A DNA stretch of 18,487 nt from Phocaeicola sp. (GCA_020026225.1 JAHHQU010000041.1:1-18487); one strand, 5' to 3'. Positions 7,217 through 16,518 are shown, numbered from the stretch's first letter. Program-made: numbers and translations. Notes: a model not told the origin generated them from the sequence alone.

Positions 7217-8467
7217 TTATTCTTCTTTTTTCTTGATGGCTTCGTAATATAGAATACAGCAGTTTTTTGGAACGAAGCATTGGATAGCTGCTTTTTGAAT
7301 TTGATTTGCAGTGACGGAGCGGTATTTGGTGACTTCATCATTCAAATCTTCAGCCTTTCCGATCAATTCAAAGAAAGCGAGATTAGTAGCTACGTTCAAA
7401 TAGTTGATGTTGCTGAATATCTGTTCGCTTTCGTAGCGGTTTTTGACTTTTTCCAGTTCTTTTTCTGCTACCAGTTCTGTTTTGAGCTTTTCCAGTTCTA
7501 CCCAGATTGCTTTTTCCGCTTCCTCCAAGGTTACTCCTTCATTGCATTTCCCTGTAATGTAGAATAATCCTTCATCCAAAGAACCGGCTATGTATGCATC
7601 GATAGAGGTGAATAGTTTCTGTTCTTGAGCCAAACTTTGTACCAAACGCGATGAGCGTCCGTTGCATAGAATATCCGAAAGCATGTCGAATGTATAATAG
7701 TCTGGATGCTTACGGTCACACATGTGAAAGGCCATGTAGAGAGTATCTACCGGTACATTCTTTTGTACACTCAGACGGCGGATTTCTGTCTGCTTGGGTT
7801 CCTTGGGCAATTTGCGAGGATGAACATTACGAGCTTCAATGGGACCGAACCACTTTTCAGCCAGCCGAATGGTTTCTTCAAAAGAAATGTGTCCGGTGAC
7901 GGCCAGAATTGCATTGTTTGGAGCATAAAAACGGTAGAAGAAATCTTTTACGTCTTCCAATGTAGCATTGGTGATGTGGCTGATTTCTTTTCCGATGGTG
8001 GGCCACTGATATGGGTGGACCTTGTAAGCCATGTTTCGCATGAGATGTGAGACATCACCGTATGGTTGGTTCAGACAGCGTTGCTTGAATTCTTCGCTGA
8101 CCACTTGGCGCTGCACTTCCAAACTGCGAGGACTGAACTCCAAACTCAGCATGCGGTCGCTTTCCAGCCAAAATCCGATTTCAGCATTCTGGTAGGGAAG
8201 TGTGAGATAATAATTGGTGATGTCGTTGTTGGTCCAAGCATTATTCTCACCACCTGCATTCTGAACGGGGGTGTCATAATCGGCGATGTTGATGGAGCCT
8301 CCGAACATTAAATGTTCAAAAAGGTGGGCGAACCCTGTATGTTCCGGTGACTCATCACGGGCACCTACGTCGTATAATAAGTTGAGGGCGACCATTTGCG
8401 TAGAGTCGTCCTCATTATGTACGATACGCAGTCCGTTTTTTAAGATGTGACGGTTTACGTGTATCAT
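7217..8467 (-). CDS. M16 family zinc metallopeptidase
   Basis: This 416-residue peptidase is of the pitrilysin/processing-peptidase type. The inverted zinc motif HLFEH (48-52) supplies His48, Glu51 and His52; the third metal ligand is probably Glu125 or Glu126 in VVSEEF. The substrate-site segment GGENNAWTNND follows at about 72-82. Length fits one catalytic M16 domain plus one inactive M16 domain, as in the half-size (M16B-like) subunits. I see no signal peptide, so a cytoplasmic location is the simplest reading, although related Bacteroidales proteins act in the envelope. The start lies 7 bases after the PPIase stop, so the two genes are almost certainly co-transcribed and perhaps translationally coupled. 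Substrate unknown; peptide turnover or processing is the family role. Confidence 0.93.
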   Translation of the reverse strand: MIHVNRHILKNGLRIVHNEDDSTQMVALNLLYDVGARDESPEHTGFAHLFEHLMFGGSINIADYDTPVQNAGGENNAWTNNDITNYYLTLPYQNAEIGFWLESDRMLSLEFSPRSLEVQRQVVSEEFKQRCLNQPYGDVSHLMRNMAYKVHPYQWPTIGKEISHITNATLEDVKDFFYRFYAPNNAILAVTGHISFEETIRLAEKWFGPIEARNVHPRKLPKEPKQTEIRRLSVQKNVPVDTLYMAFHMCDRKHPDYYTFDMLSDILCNGRSSRLVQSLAQEQKLFTSIDAYIAGSLDEGLFYITGKCNEGVTLEEAEKAIWVELEKLKTELVAEKELEKVKNRYESEQIFSNINYLNVATNLAFFELIGKAEDLNDEVTKYRSVTANQIQKAAIQCFVPKNCCILYYEAIKKKEE

Positions 8468-8474
8468 TTTTTTC

Positions 8475-9317
8475 TTATTCTACTACTATAGCTTTCAAGA
8501 TGCGGATATCCACTTTAGGACGGTCAGCACGGTTGGTTCCTACATTTTCTACTTTTTCTACTACATCCATACCTTCTACGACTTCACCGAATATGGTGTA
8601 GGCTCCGTCCAAGTGAGGTGCTCCACCTACAGTAGTATAGGCTTTGATTTGTTCTGGAGTGAATTTCAAGGCTGGTTCTTTGGCAACCTGTTCGCGGGCT
8701 TCTGCTTCCAGCTTATCTTGGAGAGCCAGCAAACCTTCTGTATCGTTAGCTTTACGCATCTTGTAGATATCTTTCATGTGTTTGCGAGCCAATGTGTTGA
8801 ATACATTGTCCAAGCGGGCATCATTCAATTGATTTTCCATGTTGATCATCTGAGCTTCGCTGAACTTGCGTCCGGTTACTATGTAGAACTGGCATCCAGA
8901 AGATTCTCTGTTAGGGTTCACTTCATCGCCTTGGCGGGCAGCGGCCAATACACCTTTTTTATGGAAGAACTTGTCATTGAATTCAGCAGGAATGGTATAA
9001 CCTACATCACCATTACCCAAAGTGGTAGTATCAGTAGCATTTTTGCTTTGAGGGTCACCGGCTTGAATCATGAAGTTTTTGATGACGCGGTGGAACAAGG
9101 TACTGTCATACACACCTTCTTTTGTCAGTTTGATGAAATTGTCGCGATGTTTAGGGGTTTCATTATACAACTTCACAATAATGTTACCCATCGTTGTTTC
9201 TAGACGTACGAGTGTTTCGTTACCTTTTTCCATATTGTTGTTCTTTTTTTGATTGCCTCCTGTACATGCAATGAAGCTGCAGACAATCAGCGTTAATAAA
9301 ATGAATGATTTTTTCAT
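8475..9317 (-). CDS. Lipoprotein cyclophilin-type peptidyl-prolyl cis-trans isomerase
   Basis: This 280-residue protein isomerises X-Pro bonds to help folding outside the cytoplasm. It starts with a lipoprotein signal (hydrophobic stretch 4-17, lipobox ending FIAC, lipidated Cys18), followed by TGGNQKKNNN, which lacks the acidic surface-export signature known for some Bacteroidetes lipoproteins, so a periplasmic-facing anchor is more likely. The cyclophilin fold is visible as FHRVIKNFMIQAGDP (75-89, catalytic Arg77), GCQFYIV (141-147) and HLDGAYTIFGEV (235-246). Between the last two blocks lie about 70 extra, charged and apparently helical residues that ordinary bacterial cyclophilins do not have. 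It follows the tamL terminator palindrome and is directly followed by the M16 peptidase gene. The specific client proteins are unknown. Confidence 0.93.
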   Translation of the reverse strand: MKKSFILLTLIVCSFIACTGGNQKKNNNMEKGNETLVRLETTMGNIIVKLYNETPKHRDNFIKLTKEGVYDSTLFHRVIKNFMIQAGDPQSKNATDTTTLGNGDVGYTIPAEFNDKFFHKKGVLAAARQGDEVNPNRESSGCQFYIVTGRKFSEAQMINMENQLNDARLDNVFNTLARKHMKDIYKMRKANDTEGLLALQDKLEAEAREQVAKEPALKFTPEQIKAYTTVGGAPHLDGAYTIFGEVVEGMDVVEKVENVGTNRADRPKVDIRILKAIVVE

Positions 9318-9389
9318 GTTTTTATCATCTATATTCTGCCTGCTTGTATGGCTTGCAGAATGAGGTTAATGCTTGAATGTTCAATCGGG

Positions 9390-9397
9390 CAAATTTA
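9390..9397 (-). promoter_or_regulatory. Possible -7 element for the PPIase-M16 operon
   Basis: The complement of 9390-9397 reads TAAATTTG, an exact TAnnTTTG match, about 73 bases upstream of the PPIase ATG and downstream of the tamL terminator palindrome. A second TAAATTTG lies inside the palindrome loop (9459-9466). Neither has a clear -33 TTTG at the usual distance, so the assignment is tentative. Confidence 0.35.
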
Positions 9398-9423
9398 CAA
9401 ATTAATTGTCAATTGCTGAAGTG

Positions 9424-9486
9424 CTAAACTAAAAAGCAGGACAAAAATCTGTAAGTAACAAATTTATGTCCTGCTTTTTAGTTTAG
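9424..9486 (-). terminator. Long perfect palindrome terminating tamL
   Basis: The arms 9424-9443 and 9467-9486 are perfectly complementary over 20 bp, with a 23-base loop. The 3' arm in minus-strand RNA contains GTCCTGCTTTTT, so the U run is part of the stem. The tamL stop codon (9483-9485) lies inside the 5' arm. This is the strongest inverted repeat in the window and probably ends the tamB-tamL transcript. Confidence 0.8.
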
Positions 9487-11807
9487 AATGGATAGCCTAT
9501 GGCGAAGTGGATACCCATGCCGTCCTTAAATTTCGGAATGTTGTAATAGCCCGATTTGCTTGTATCGTAAGGGACGTGCAGGGCTACTCCCCAGTCTAAT
9601 CGAAGAATCAAGAAGGAAAGGTCGTATCGGATACCTAATCCTGTACCTAGTGCCACGTTGTCAAAGAATTTGTTGAAAGATATCCTTGAGCCGGGGCGGG
9701 AAGGGTCTTCACGCAAGAGCCAAACATTACCTGCATCCAAGAAAAAGGCACCGTTCAAATTGCCTCCCAAAAAGTTGCTGAAGATTCGGAAGCGGTATTC
9801 AAGATTCGCTTCAAGCTTGATGTCACCAGTCTCATCTACGTATGAGTAGCTGGCATTTTCTGCCGGATGGAATTGTCCTGGACCAAGTGAACGGATGGTG
9901 AAGGCACGGATACTATTGGCTCCACCTACGTAAAACTGTTCACTGTACGGTGCGATGGTTTTGTTTCCGTATGACCAGATAATGCCTCCCATGAAGCGAG
10001 TTGCCAACTGATGCTTGTTGTTGAAATAGTAAGTATGTCGAATTTCAGAAGTGAACTTCAAGAATTGGGCAAACGGTGTACCAAGCAACTTCTTGTCTTT
10101 CTTGCTGAATTTCTGTCCGAATGCGGCATAAATCATGGATGTGATGTTACCGGCAGAAGTGATGGAGTTTTCCCACCAGATTCGATTTCTTTTCTTCTTA
10201 TATTCGTTGTCGTATGTCAGTGTATAACTCAATGATGGGATGAACTGGTTGTCCAAACTATGGAACAGCATGGGGTTCTGACTGGCAATGGAGTCAAATA
10301 CGGCCGTTTTATGCTGCAGGGTATTGAAAGCTAGATTCAAAGGGGTAATGACATGCCTAAAGCTGCGAGACGGCTGCAGGTTGTAAGTCACATTTCCTCC
10401 GAACGACAGCATCTTGAAATATTTGGCTCGGTTTATTTGTTCTGCATAAATTTTGAAATTGGTTTTAGAAGGGAAGAAAAGCAGTCTTCTCTTATAAATA
10501 TTCCATGGAAGTACGAGTCGTGGAAATTCGAGTGATAAGGCTGCCCCCATTTCATAAGAGTTCATGACCGAACTTTTTCCTTCCACGGTAGAGCTCGTCT
10601 GCCATTCATAAGAACCTTTTAATTCCAAATTCAAAGAAGCTCCCATGCGTCGGAAGTTCTTCTTTGTCAATTTAAAGATGGCTCCAGGACCGGTTTGTTT
10701 CGTGTTCTTGGTTGTGACGTTGAATTCCAGTTCACTGTCATAAGGAAGATCGAACATGGTATTTGCGGTTACGTCCAATGTGTCTGATTTTCCTCTAGGG
10801 GTATACGTAAGTTCGCTGTATTTGAATACGCCCAAACGGGCCAATCCTTCCTGGGTATAATTTTCGCGAATTTGCGAGTAGTCATCTCCTTCTCGATAAA
10901 GGAAGCGCTTTCTTAAAACTCCATAACGCAAACCCGGTTTCTTGCCTGCATAATGAACGGTAAAGTCTTTATTGGCCAGTGAGTCTGTGGGCTGCTCACC
11001 CTTATATCCTACCATATTGACTGTCGTCTTTCCGATGCGATAGGTACGTCTCCCTTCTTGAGGTACATTGCTTTTAGGAACAATTTTAAGACTGACATAT
11101 CCCGGACGGATTAAGGTGTCGGCCAAGAAGGTAATGAAATCACTCCGATAAAAATAATAACCATGGTTACGGAAGAGGGTGACGAGTCGCTCTCTTTCTT
11201 CGTTCAACTTTGTTACATCAAAGTGGTCTCCCGGTCGGATGATGCGTTTGTTGAAGTCGGCATGAATCAAGCTGTCGGCTCTATGACTAAATCCTTCGTA
11301 ATAGATGGTATCTAATAGGTAAGGATTGCCCATGTTAATTTGGTAGCTGATTTTCTGAGCCCTAGGATTCTTGGTACTGTCTACGGTATAAGTCACTTTC
11401 CCGTTGAAAAATCCGTAATCACGTAACAGGTTGGTTCCAATTTTTACACGAGTCGAAGGATTGACTTTCGACATTAATACTGGATCGGCTGCCAATTTAC
11501 GGAATATCCAGTTCCCGAATCCTTTTTCATAGCGTTGGAAACCATTGTAAATCCAAAGTCCGAAAGGAATTGGAAATCTTAAGGAGGAACTTCCGCAGAA
11601 GGAGTTGTTTGGAGCCACACTGATGGCTGCTGTAACTTCTTCCAATGCTTTAACACCGGTTGGACTCTTGTCTTCATTGTCTATCTGGATCTTTTTGATA
11701 CCAGTATACAAGTATTCTCCTTCCGGCAGGTGCTTGGTTGTAGAGCAAGCACTGGCTAGAATGAGTATCAAGAGTACGTATACACTATTTCTTATTTTTC
11801 TTACCAT
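9483..11807 (-). CDS. tamL: TamL, lipoprotein-type TamA (Omp85 outer-membrane barrel)
   Basis: This 774-residue Omp85-superfamily protein is the outer-membrane partner of TamB. It begins with a lipoprotein signal (hydrophobic 8-20, lipobox ASAC, Cys21), then STTKHLPEGEYLYTGI, characteristic of the Bacteroidetes TamL branch. POTRA-like repeats fill the first half, and a surface-antigen-type beta barrel the second, including SIRAFTIRSLGPG, which corresponds to the conserved VRGF/Y loop motif. The C-terminus ends HFAIGYPF with a terminal Phe, the usual barrel-insertion signal. I chose the ATG at 11807 because it directly precedes the lipoprotein signal; an in-frame ATG at 11879 would add 24 Lys/Arg-rich residues with no signal character. 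The start lies inside the 3' end of tamB (23-base overlap), pointing to translational coupling. Known TamA/TamB roles are outer-membrane protein insertion and lipid transport. Confidence 0.9.
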   Translation of the reverse strand: MVRKIRNSVYVLLILILASACSTTKHLPEGEYLYTGIKKIQIDNEDKSPTGVKALEEVTAAISVAPNNSFCGSSSLRFPIPFGLWIYNGFQRYEKGFGNWIFRKLAADPVLMSKVNPSTRVKIGTNLLRDYGFFNGKVTYTVDSTKNPRAQKISYQINMGNPYLLDTIYYEGFSHRADSLIHADFNKRIIRPGDHFDVTKLNEERERLVTLFRNHGYYFYRSDFITFLADTLIRPGYVSLKIVPKSNVPQEGRRTYRIGKTTVNMVGYKGEQPTDSLANKDFTVHYAGKKPGLRYGVLRKRFLYREGDDYSQIRENYTQEGLARLGVFKYSELTYTPRGKSDTLDVTANTMFDLPYDSELEFNVTTKNTKQTGPGAIFKLTKKNFRRMGASLNLELKGSYEWQTSSTVEGKSSVMNSYEMGAALSLEFPRLVLPWNIYKRRLLFFPSKTNFKIYAEQINRAKYFKMLSFGGNVTYNLQPSRSFRHVITPLNLAFNTLQHKTAVFDSIASQNPMLFHSLDNQFIPSLSYTLTYDNEYKKKRNRIWWENSITSAGNITSMIYAAFGQKFSKKDKKLLGTPFAQFLKFTSEIRHTYYFNNKHQLATRFMGGIIWSYGNKTIAPYSEQFYVGGANSIRAFTIRSLGPGQFHPAENASYSYVDETGDIKLEANLEYRFRIFSNFLGGNLNGAFFLDAGNVWLLREDPSRPGSRISFNKFFDNVALGTGLGIRYDLSFLILRLDWGVALHVPYDTSKSGYYNIPKFKDGMGIHFAIGYPF

Positions 11808-14800
11808 CTTTTTTCTTGTCTTTCTTATCTTCTTTTTCAGCCTTCTTTTTCTTATTCTTTTTGAAGATGAACAGCTCACCGATTCGACTCACTTTCTTTC
11901 GAAGTACAATACCCGCACCGGTTTCTATGACCTCACCTTCCAATACACTGGCATACTTCTTATCATGGAATATCTTCACATAACGGGTTCCGCTGTTATC
12001 CAATCGGTATTCCAATGAAACGTTATCAATGAATGAATCGCTCTGGTTCGCATTGTTTCCCGTAGAAATCTTTCCACCGATGATAACGCGGAAACGGTTG
12101 TTCCAGAAGCGTTTGGCGAATTGGAAGTTGTAGTCAGTTCCACTTTGTCCATTTTCTCCCTGATCATTTTTTTCCATGCCAATGTTCACATCGATAGTCT
12201 TCAAGGCACTGCCTGCAATGTTGTTGATTTGTCCTTGCAGGTAGCTGTTCAGTGCTCCGTTTGCATCCAGTCCTCCAGCAGAATTACTTTCTGCAATGTA
12301 GAGTCCAGTTACAAGCATGGTGACTGCCAACTTGTTCTTTTCTTCGTCGGACATGGAAGCGAGTTCCTCTTGTACGGAACCGTCCTCAGGTGCTTCCAAT
12401 GTAAAGGTGAATCCCAAATTGTTCAGTCGGTTGGTTAACTTGACTCCGACATTGAAAGTAACCATTCGAGAATTCTTCCCGTCTTCAGAGACAGAAGCCC
12501 TTACCTTTTCAAAAGCTTTGATATTGAGAGCCGGATTCATGACATTTCCTGTCCATTCTATGTAGCTTCCATTTTGAATCTTGAATGTCTTTAATGGAAT
12601 GACTGGCATTTCATATTTCATTTCTCCACTCATCAAGGAGTAACGTCCGTTCATGTACATCTTCCCTTCAGGTGTATACTTGAATGACAAGTCTCCACCA
12701 CCTTCTACAATCATGTAGTTGCTTCCGCTGGCATTCAAGTCAACTTTTCCTTGTACGGCTTGATCAATATGCAATGCCATCAACATATCAATGCCTCCCA
12801 GTGATACGGATTGAATGTTTTTCCGGCTGGCATGCGTCGTGTCGCTGAAGTTGACAAATGTTACCGTCTCACCGAGTCGGTCTTCAACCGTAAGAGGAGA
12901 GTCTTTCAAAACGTAGGTGAAATCACTCTTTCCAAGGATATTGGCCGAGCCTCGTACCTTTAGGTTATCTGGAGTTCCTTTGATGCTAGAAGCGAGGTCG
13001 ATATAAAGTTTGCCATATACCAGTGATTCTTTGGTACGTTTGCCGTTTATCAGCTCAAAGTCGGTAGCAATCATGGTCAAATTCAGCATCACTGCATCAA
13101 AATCGGCAAAGTCGATGTCTCCATCGATGACAAAAGGAGACTTTCCTAAGGTGTAAATCTTGAATTTGTCGAATTTCAACTGGCTGTTGCTTATCTTGAT
13201 AGGTCGTTGCTCAAAACGGAGGTTCATGGAAGCCTGCGGAATGAATACACTGACGGTATCCATCATCATTTTTCCATTGACAACTGGTTTGGCCGTTGGG
13301 CCTTTTATGGCCATTTCTCCATCGATGCTACCATGCAAAACTGCCAGACTTTTGGAGACGAAAGCATTTCCTAAGTTAAGAGGGAAATGATGCAGACTTA
13401 CTTTTGCATTCAGCCAGTCTTGTTCTGTATTTTCCAGCGTGCTGAAATATGAACCGCTGATGTCGGCAATCGCCTCACCATTTCTTGTAATGTATCCGTC
13501 AATGCATTGCTCCTTTTTTTCTTTAGGAAGGTATACGGCACTCATAGCCCAGTCGCCCATCGGTTCTTTATTATAGGCGAGTTGGTCAACAGAAGCTTCG
13601 ATAGAGGCCAATAATATATCATTATAAGGCTGTACATAGTGTGCTTCTGCATTGATGATTCCTGCAATGTCGGGCATATAAGGAACTATACGCTTCAATT
13701 CTGCTATATCAATTTGATTCAATGCCAATGTCAAATCTTGTTGGACAGTTGAATCTGGAGTGGAGAATATATGCATTCCAGAGTTGTTGTTATCGTGCAA
13801 ACTTAAATCGGCATGGATTCTTCCTTCTTTATTGATATAAATATAATTCTTTTCGTTTAGGTGGAAAGGGCGGTATACCAACGTAGGTTTTTCTGGAATC
13901 AAGTGCAGGCTGATTCCTTCTTTTTCCAATTGTGTATTGACGCCGATGTAAGCTCCACGTTCCTTCTTTTCATTTAGGTATTCAACGATACATTCGATAT
14001 TCCGTTCACCTGTTTTACCGGTGAGGTTGATGTTGAATCCTTCTTGTTTTTTGGAACGGTTGGCTATAACAGTTCCTTTGATGAGCAATTCTTTTGCTAC
14101 CTGTTTTGCATTGAAACAGAGTGTATCCAATGTCAAACTATCGGTGTGCAACTTGTAAATACGGCCGTCTGATGCCAATCCTGCAGTAGGGGAGGCGTTT
14201 ATTTGGAAGGACATGCCCTTAAACCCTATTCCATTTGCTTCCATCAAGTTGTTGATGGGGTTGTCGTGTCCCGCACGGATGCGTAAGTGTGCATCTGGAA
14301 GATGCTGGCGTATCAATTCTTGGTCTAAAGCATGAGCTTCGAGTTGGGAACTTATCATGCTGCTAACCTTATCTATTTTAGCCAGTAAGGAGTCCAATCC
14401 ATTTTTACAGAAGAACTGAAGGTTCAAGTCACCTGCTTTAGCGAAACTTTGGATAGAGTCTGCACTCATATTCAATCCGAGCTTCAAATCTTTTGATTTG
14501 AAAGATTTTCCGTTGACCGTGAATTGATTGTTGGCAATGTCAGCGTGCAGAGTATGTCTTTGCTGCATATCTGTTTGTACATCTAAAAGGATGTTGTGTG
14601 ATGTCCTATAGGGTATACTTGTAAGTCCCAGTGACTGGAGATCTAATCGCTTGATGTTTGAATTTAATTGTACGGTAACTTTTTGAGGATTCAAATGAGC
14701 GTCGATATGGTTATAGATGTCCATGTAAAGGTCCTTAACATTCAAGTCTGCTTTTGCCTTGGAATCTTTCAAGTCGACAGCTAATTTGACTCCTGAGAAT

Positions 14801-16416
14801 ACTTTCTTTCCGTATTGGAAATGCGGTATACCTCCATCTGCCTTAAGTACCGTTTGTGGAGAGAAAAAGTCGATTCCTTGTCCAGCTGCTTTAACCGATG
14901 CTGTGAGATGGTACAAGGAGTCTTTGGGAAGAAAAGAGTGTAAGTCCAAATTATCAATGAAGAAATCGGTGCTATAAGCTTCACTTGTCAAATTATAGTT
15001 TCCTTTCAGTGAAATACTTCCTGCTGATGGAGTGAGCAAAGACAAATCTGATTTTAGCGTGTCTTTATTCATCTCAGCAAATCCTTCTATGGATGTTTCT
15101 AAGGGGATGAAGGCGTCTCCTAAATAACTCTTGAAAAATGAAAGATTGTGGAATTCGCTTTTCAGGTAGACATATGCATAACGCCTCAGACTATCTGTAG
15201 GATAGTGCATTGTACCTTGAATCGTCATCTTGAGATGATCGGAAATTTCCAAGTCCAATGCATTCAGATTCAGTTGGTTGAGGCTACCGTTCACTTCGGC
15301 TTGGAAGTGTACAGGCTGTTCCGGAAAATCCTTCTTGAAATCTTCCGAGAGTTCAGGTATGATTTTTACAAGGTCATTCTTGCTGATGCTTGCCAGTAAG
15401 TTTGCCTTTATTTTTCCGTTTTGGTTGAAACTTGAAAGCCCCCAATCGGCAGAAGCGTCCATTTTCAGGTGTGAGGTAGAAGTTCTGACATCAAATGTAG
15501 GAATACTGATTCGCTTCTCGTTGGCAATCAATTGTCCTTTGGTACCCACAATTTCCAGTCCCGAACGTTCTTTCAAGATAAAGTTATTGATGTCAGCACG
15601 GATGTTATCTCCTTCATAATGAATGGAATCCATGCCAACTGTGATATTGGTCAGCTGAATATTGGACGGATTGAATCCAGAGGTTTCTCCTTCAGCGGGA
15701 AGAGTTCCCGTAATATAACCTGCTGCCCCGTTTTTGATATGCAACTTATTCAAAGAATACATGGATTTATGAAGGTCGACAAACCCTTCGCGCAGATTTG
15801 CCTTACCGAGTGTCAGATTCATCTTCATTGTATCCAAAGGCATATTGAGCGACAAGGAGACATTATTGAAGTTTGCCTTTTCGAGAATGATTTTCCAGAA
15901 AAGAGGCTCGCTGGCTGTGGTATCGGTGGCTGTAGTATCTGTCAGGGCGATATCCAATTGTGTGTCGTCCAGTTCTACTGTATTGATAACAGCCAGTTCC
16001 GGATTTAGATTGACACCATGTGACTCCACATAAAAACGCTTCATCTTTCCTTTCAGCGACATTCCTTCTATAAGGTCTTGTGTGTTCACTTGGGCATCTT
16101 CCAGTACGAGTCCGTCGATTTCAACCTGCTTTTTCAGCAAGGGCCAGAACTGGACCTCTACTTTCAAACGGTTTACATTAACCACTGTATCTTTATCTTG
16201 GACTACGGTGGTTCTATGAACCAAAAGGTCAAGGGGAAAAGAAAGAGAAACTCTGCCTATATTGATGTCCATCCCTGTAGCCTTTGAAGCGATACTTGTA
16301 CATTTGCTAACTACAAGATTTTGTATAGGAGGAGTATAAAGTAGAATTGACAATAGGATAAATAAGGAAACTGGGATTAAAATGATAATCCCTGCCCATT
16401 TCAAGAATCTTTTCAT
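11785..16416 (-). CDS. tamB: TamB-type translocation and assembly module protein (AsmA/DUF490 family)
   Basis: This 1543-residue protein spans the periplasm from an N-terminal inner-membrane anchor (about 9-28, followed by the LLYTPPIQNLV region seen in AsmA-like proteins). The long middle consists of beta-strand-rich repeats expected to form a lipid-conducting groove. The conserved TamB C-terminal domain occupies roughly the last 400 residues and includes SYLQGQINNIAGSALKTIDV, typical of the family. TamB proteins work with TamA/TamL in outer-membrane biogenesis. After the domain the protein ends in a Lys-rich tail of about 25 residues (KKNKKKKAEKEDKKDKKK and so on), unusual for a segment expected to contact the barrel partner. 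The tail's coding region overlaps the tamL start. The ATG at 16414-16416 directly precedes the anchor. The gene diverges from the nucleotidyltransferase across 127 bases; I see no good TAnnTTTG on its strand there. Confidence 0.92.
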   Translation of the reverse strand: MKRFLKWAGIIILIPVSLFILLSILLYTPPIQNLVVSKCTSIASKATGMDINIGRVSLSFPLDLLVHRTTVVQDKDTVVNVNRLKVEVQFWPLLKKQVEIDGLVLEDAQVNTQDLIEGMSLKGKMKRFYVESHGVNLNPELAVINTVELDDTQLDIALTDTTATDTTASEPLFWKIILEKANFNNVSLSLNMPLDTMKMNLTLGKANLREGFVDLHKSMYSLNKLHIKNGAAGYITGTLPAEGETSGFNPSNIQLTNITVGMDSIHYEGDNIRADINNFILKERSGLEIVGTKGQLIANEKRISIPTFDVRTSTSHLKMDASADWGLSSFNQNGKIKANLLASISKNDLVKIIPELSEDFKKDFPEQPVHFQAEVNGSLNQLNLNALDLEISDHLKMTIQGTMHYPTDSLRRYAYVYLKSEFHNLSFFKSYLGDAFIPLETSIEGFAEMNKDTLKSDLSLLTPSAGSISLKGNYNLTSEAYSTDFFIDNLDLHSFLPKDSLYHLTASVKAAGQGIDFFSPQTVLKADGGIPHFQYGKKVFSGVKLAVDLKDSKAKADLNVKDLYMDIYNHIDAHLNPQKVTVQLNSNIKRLDLQSLGLTSIPYRTSHNILLDVQTDMQQRHTLHADIANNQFTVNGKSFKSKDLKLGLNMSADSIQSFAKAGDLNLQFFCKNGLDSLLAKIDKVSSMISSQLEAHALDQELIRQHLPDAHLRIRAGHDNPINNLMEANGIGFKGMSFQINASPTAGLASDGRIYKLHTDSLTLDTLCFNAKQVAKELLIKGTVIANRSKKQEGFNINLTGKTGERNIECIVEYLNEKKERGAYIGVNTQLEKEGISLHLIPEKPTLVYRPFHLNEKNYIYINKEGRIHADLSLHDNNNSGMHIFSTPDSTVQQDLTLALNQIDIAELKRIVPYMPDIAGIINAEAHYVQPYNDILLASIEASVDQLAYNKEPMGDWAMSAVYLPKEKKEQCIDGYITRNGEAIADISGSYFSTLENTEQDWLNAKVSLHHFPLNLGNAFVSKSLAVLHGSIDGEMAIKGPTAKPVVNGKMMMDTVSVFIPQASMNLRFEQRPIKISNSQLKFDKFKIYTLGKSPFVIDGDIDFADFDAVMLNLTMIATDFELINGKRTKESLVYGKLYIDLASSIKGTPDNLKVRGSANILGKSDFTYVLKDSPLTVEDRLGETVTFVNFSDTTHASRKNIQSVSLGGIDMLMALHIDQAVQGKVDLNASGSNYMIVEGGGDLSFKYTPEGKMYMNGRYSLMSGEMKYEMPVIPLKTFKIQNGSYIEWTGNVMNPALNIKAFEKVRASVSEDGKNSRMVTFNVGVKLTNRLNNLGFTFTLEAPEDGSVQEELASMSDEEKNKLAVTMLVTGLYIAESNSAGGLDANGALNSYLQGQINNIAGSALKTIDVNIGMEKNDQGENGQSGTDYNFQFAKRFWNNRFRVIIGGKISTGNNANQSDSFIDNVSLEYRLDNSGTRYVKIFHDKKYASVLEGEVIETGAGIVLRKKVSRIGELFIFKKNKKKKAEKEDKKDKKKDGKKNKK

Positions 16417-16510
16417 GTAATTATGTCTTGTTTAGAATGCGAATTTACAAAAAAAGTAGAATTGGCGTATATATTTTGGGAAGAAGTAGACGAATCATTT
16501 TTTATTTGTT

Positions 16511-16518
16511 TACCTTTG
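16511..16518 (+). promoter_or_regulatory. -7 promoter element upstream of the nucleotidyltransferase gene
   Basis: TACCTTTG matches TAnnTTTG exactly and lies 25 bases before the ATG at 16544. The next 5' TTTG (16475-16478) is 32 bases away, too far for a standard -33 element, so the promoter may depend on the -7 box or on an activator. It sits in the 127-base divergent region shared with tamB. Confidence 0.45.

Noticed and set aside
8613..9203. 196-codon plus-strand reading frame antisense to the PPIase
   Set aside because: It is antisense to a gene with clear motifs, and the peptide is Phe/Cys/His-rich with no domain, as expected of a shadow frame.
11808..11879. Upstream ATG (11879) for tamL
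   Set aside because: It would put 24 basic residues before the lipoprotein signal and extend the overlap with tamB; the ATG at 11807 gives a normal signal peptide.
15532..16008. 158-codon plus-strand reading frame antisense to tamB
   Set aside because: It lies wholly inside tamB, and the peptide has no domain, no initiation signal and shadow-like composition.
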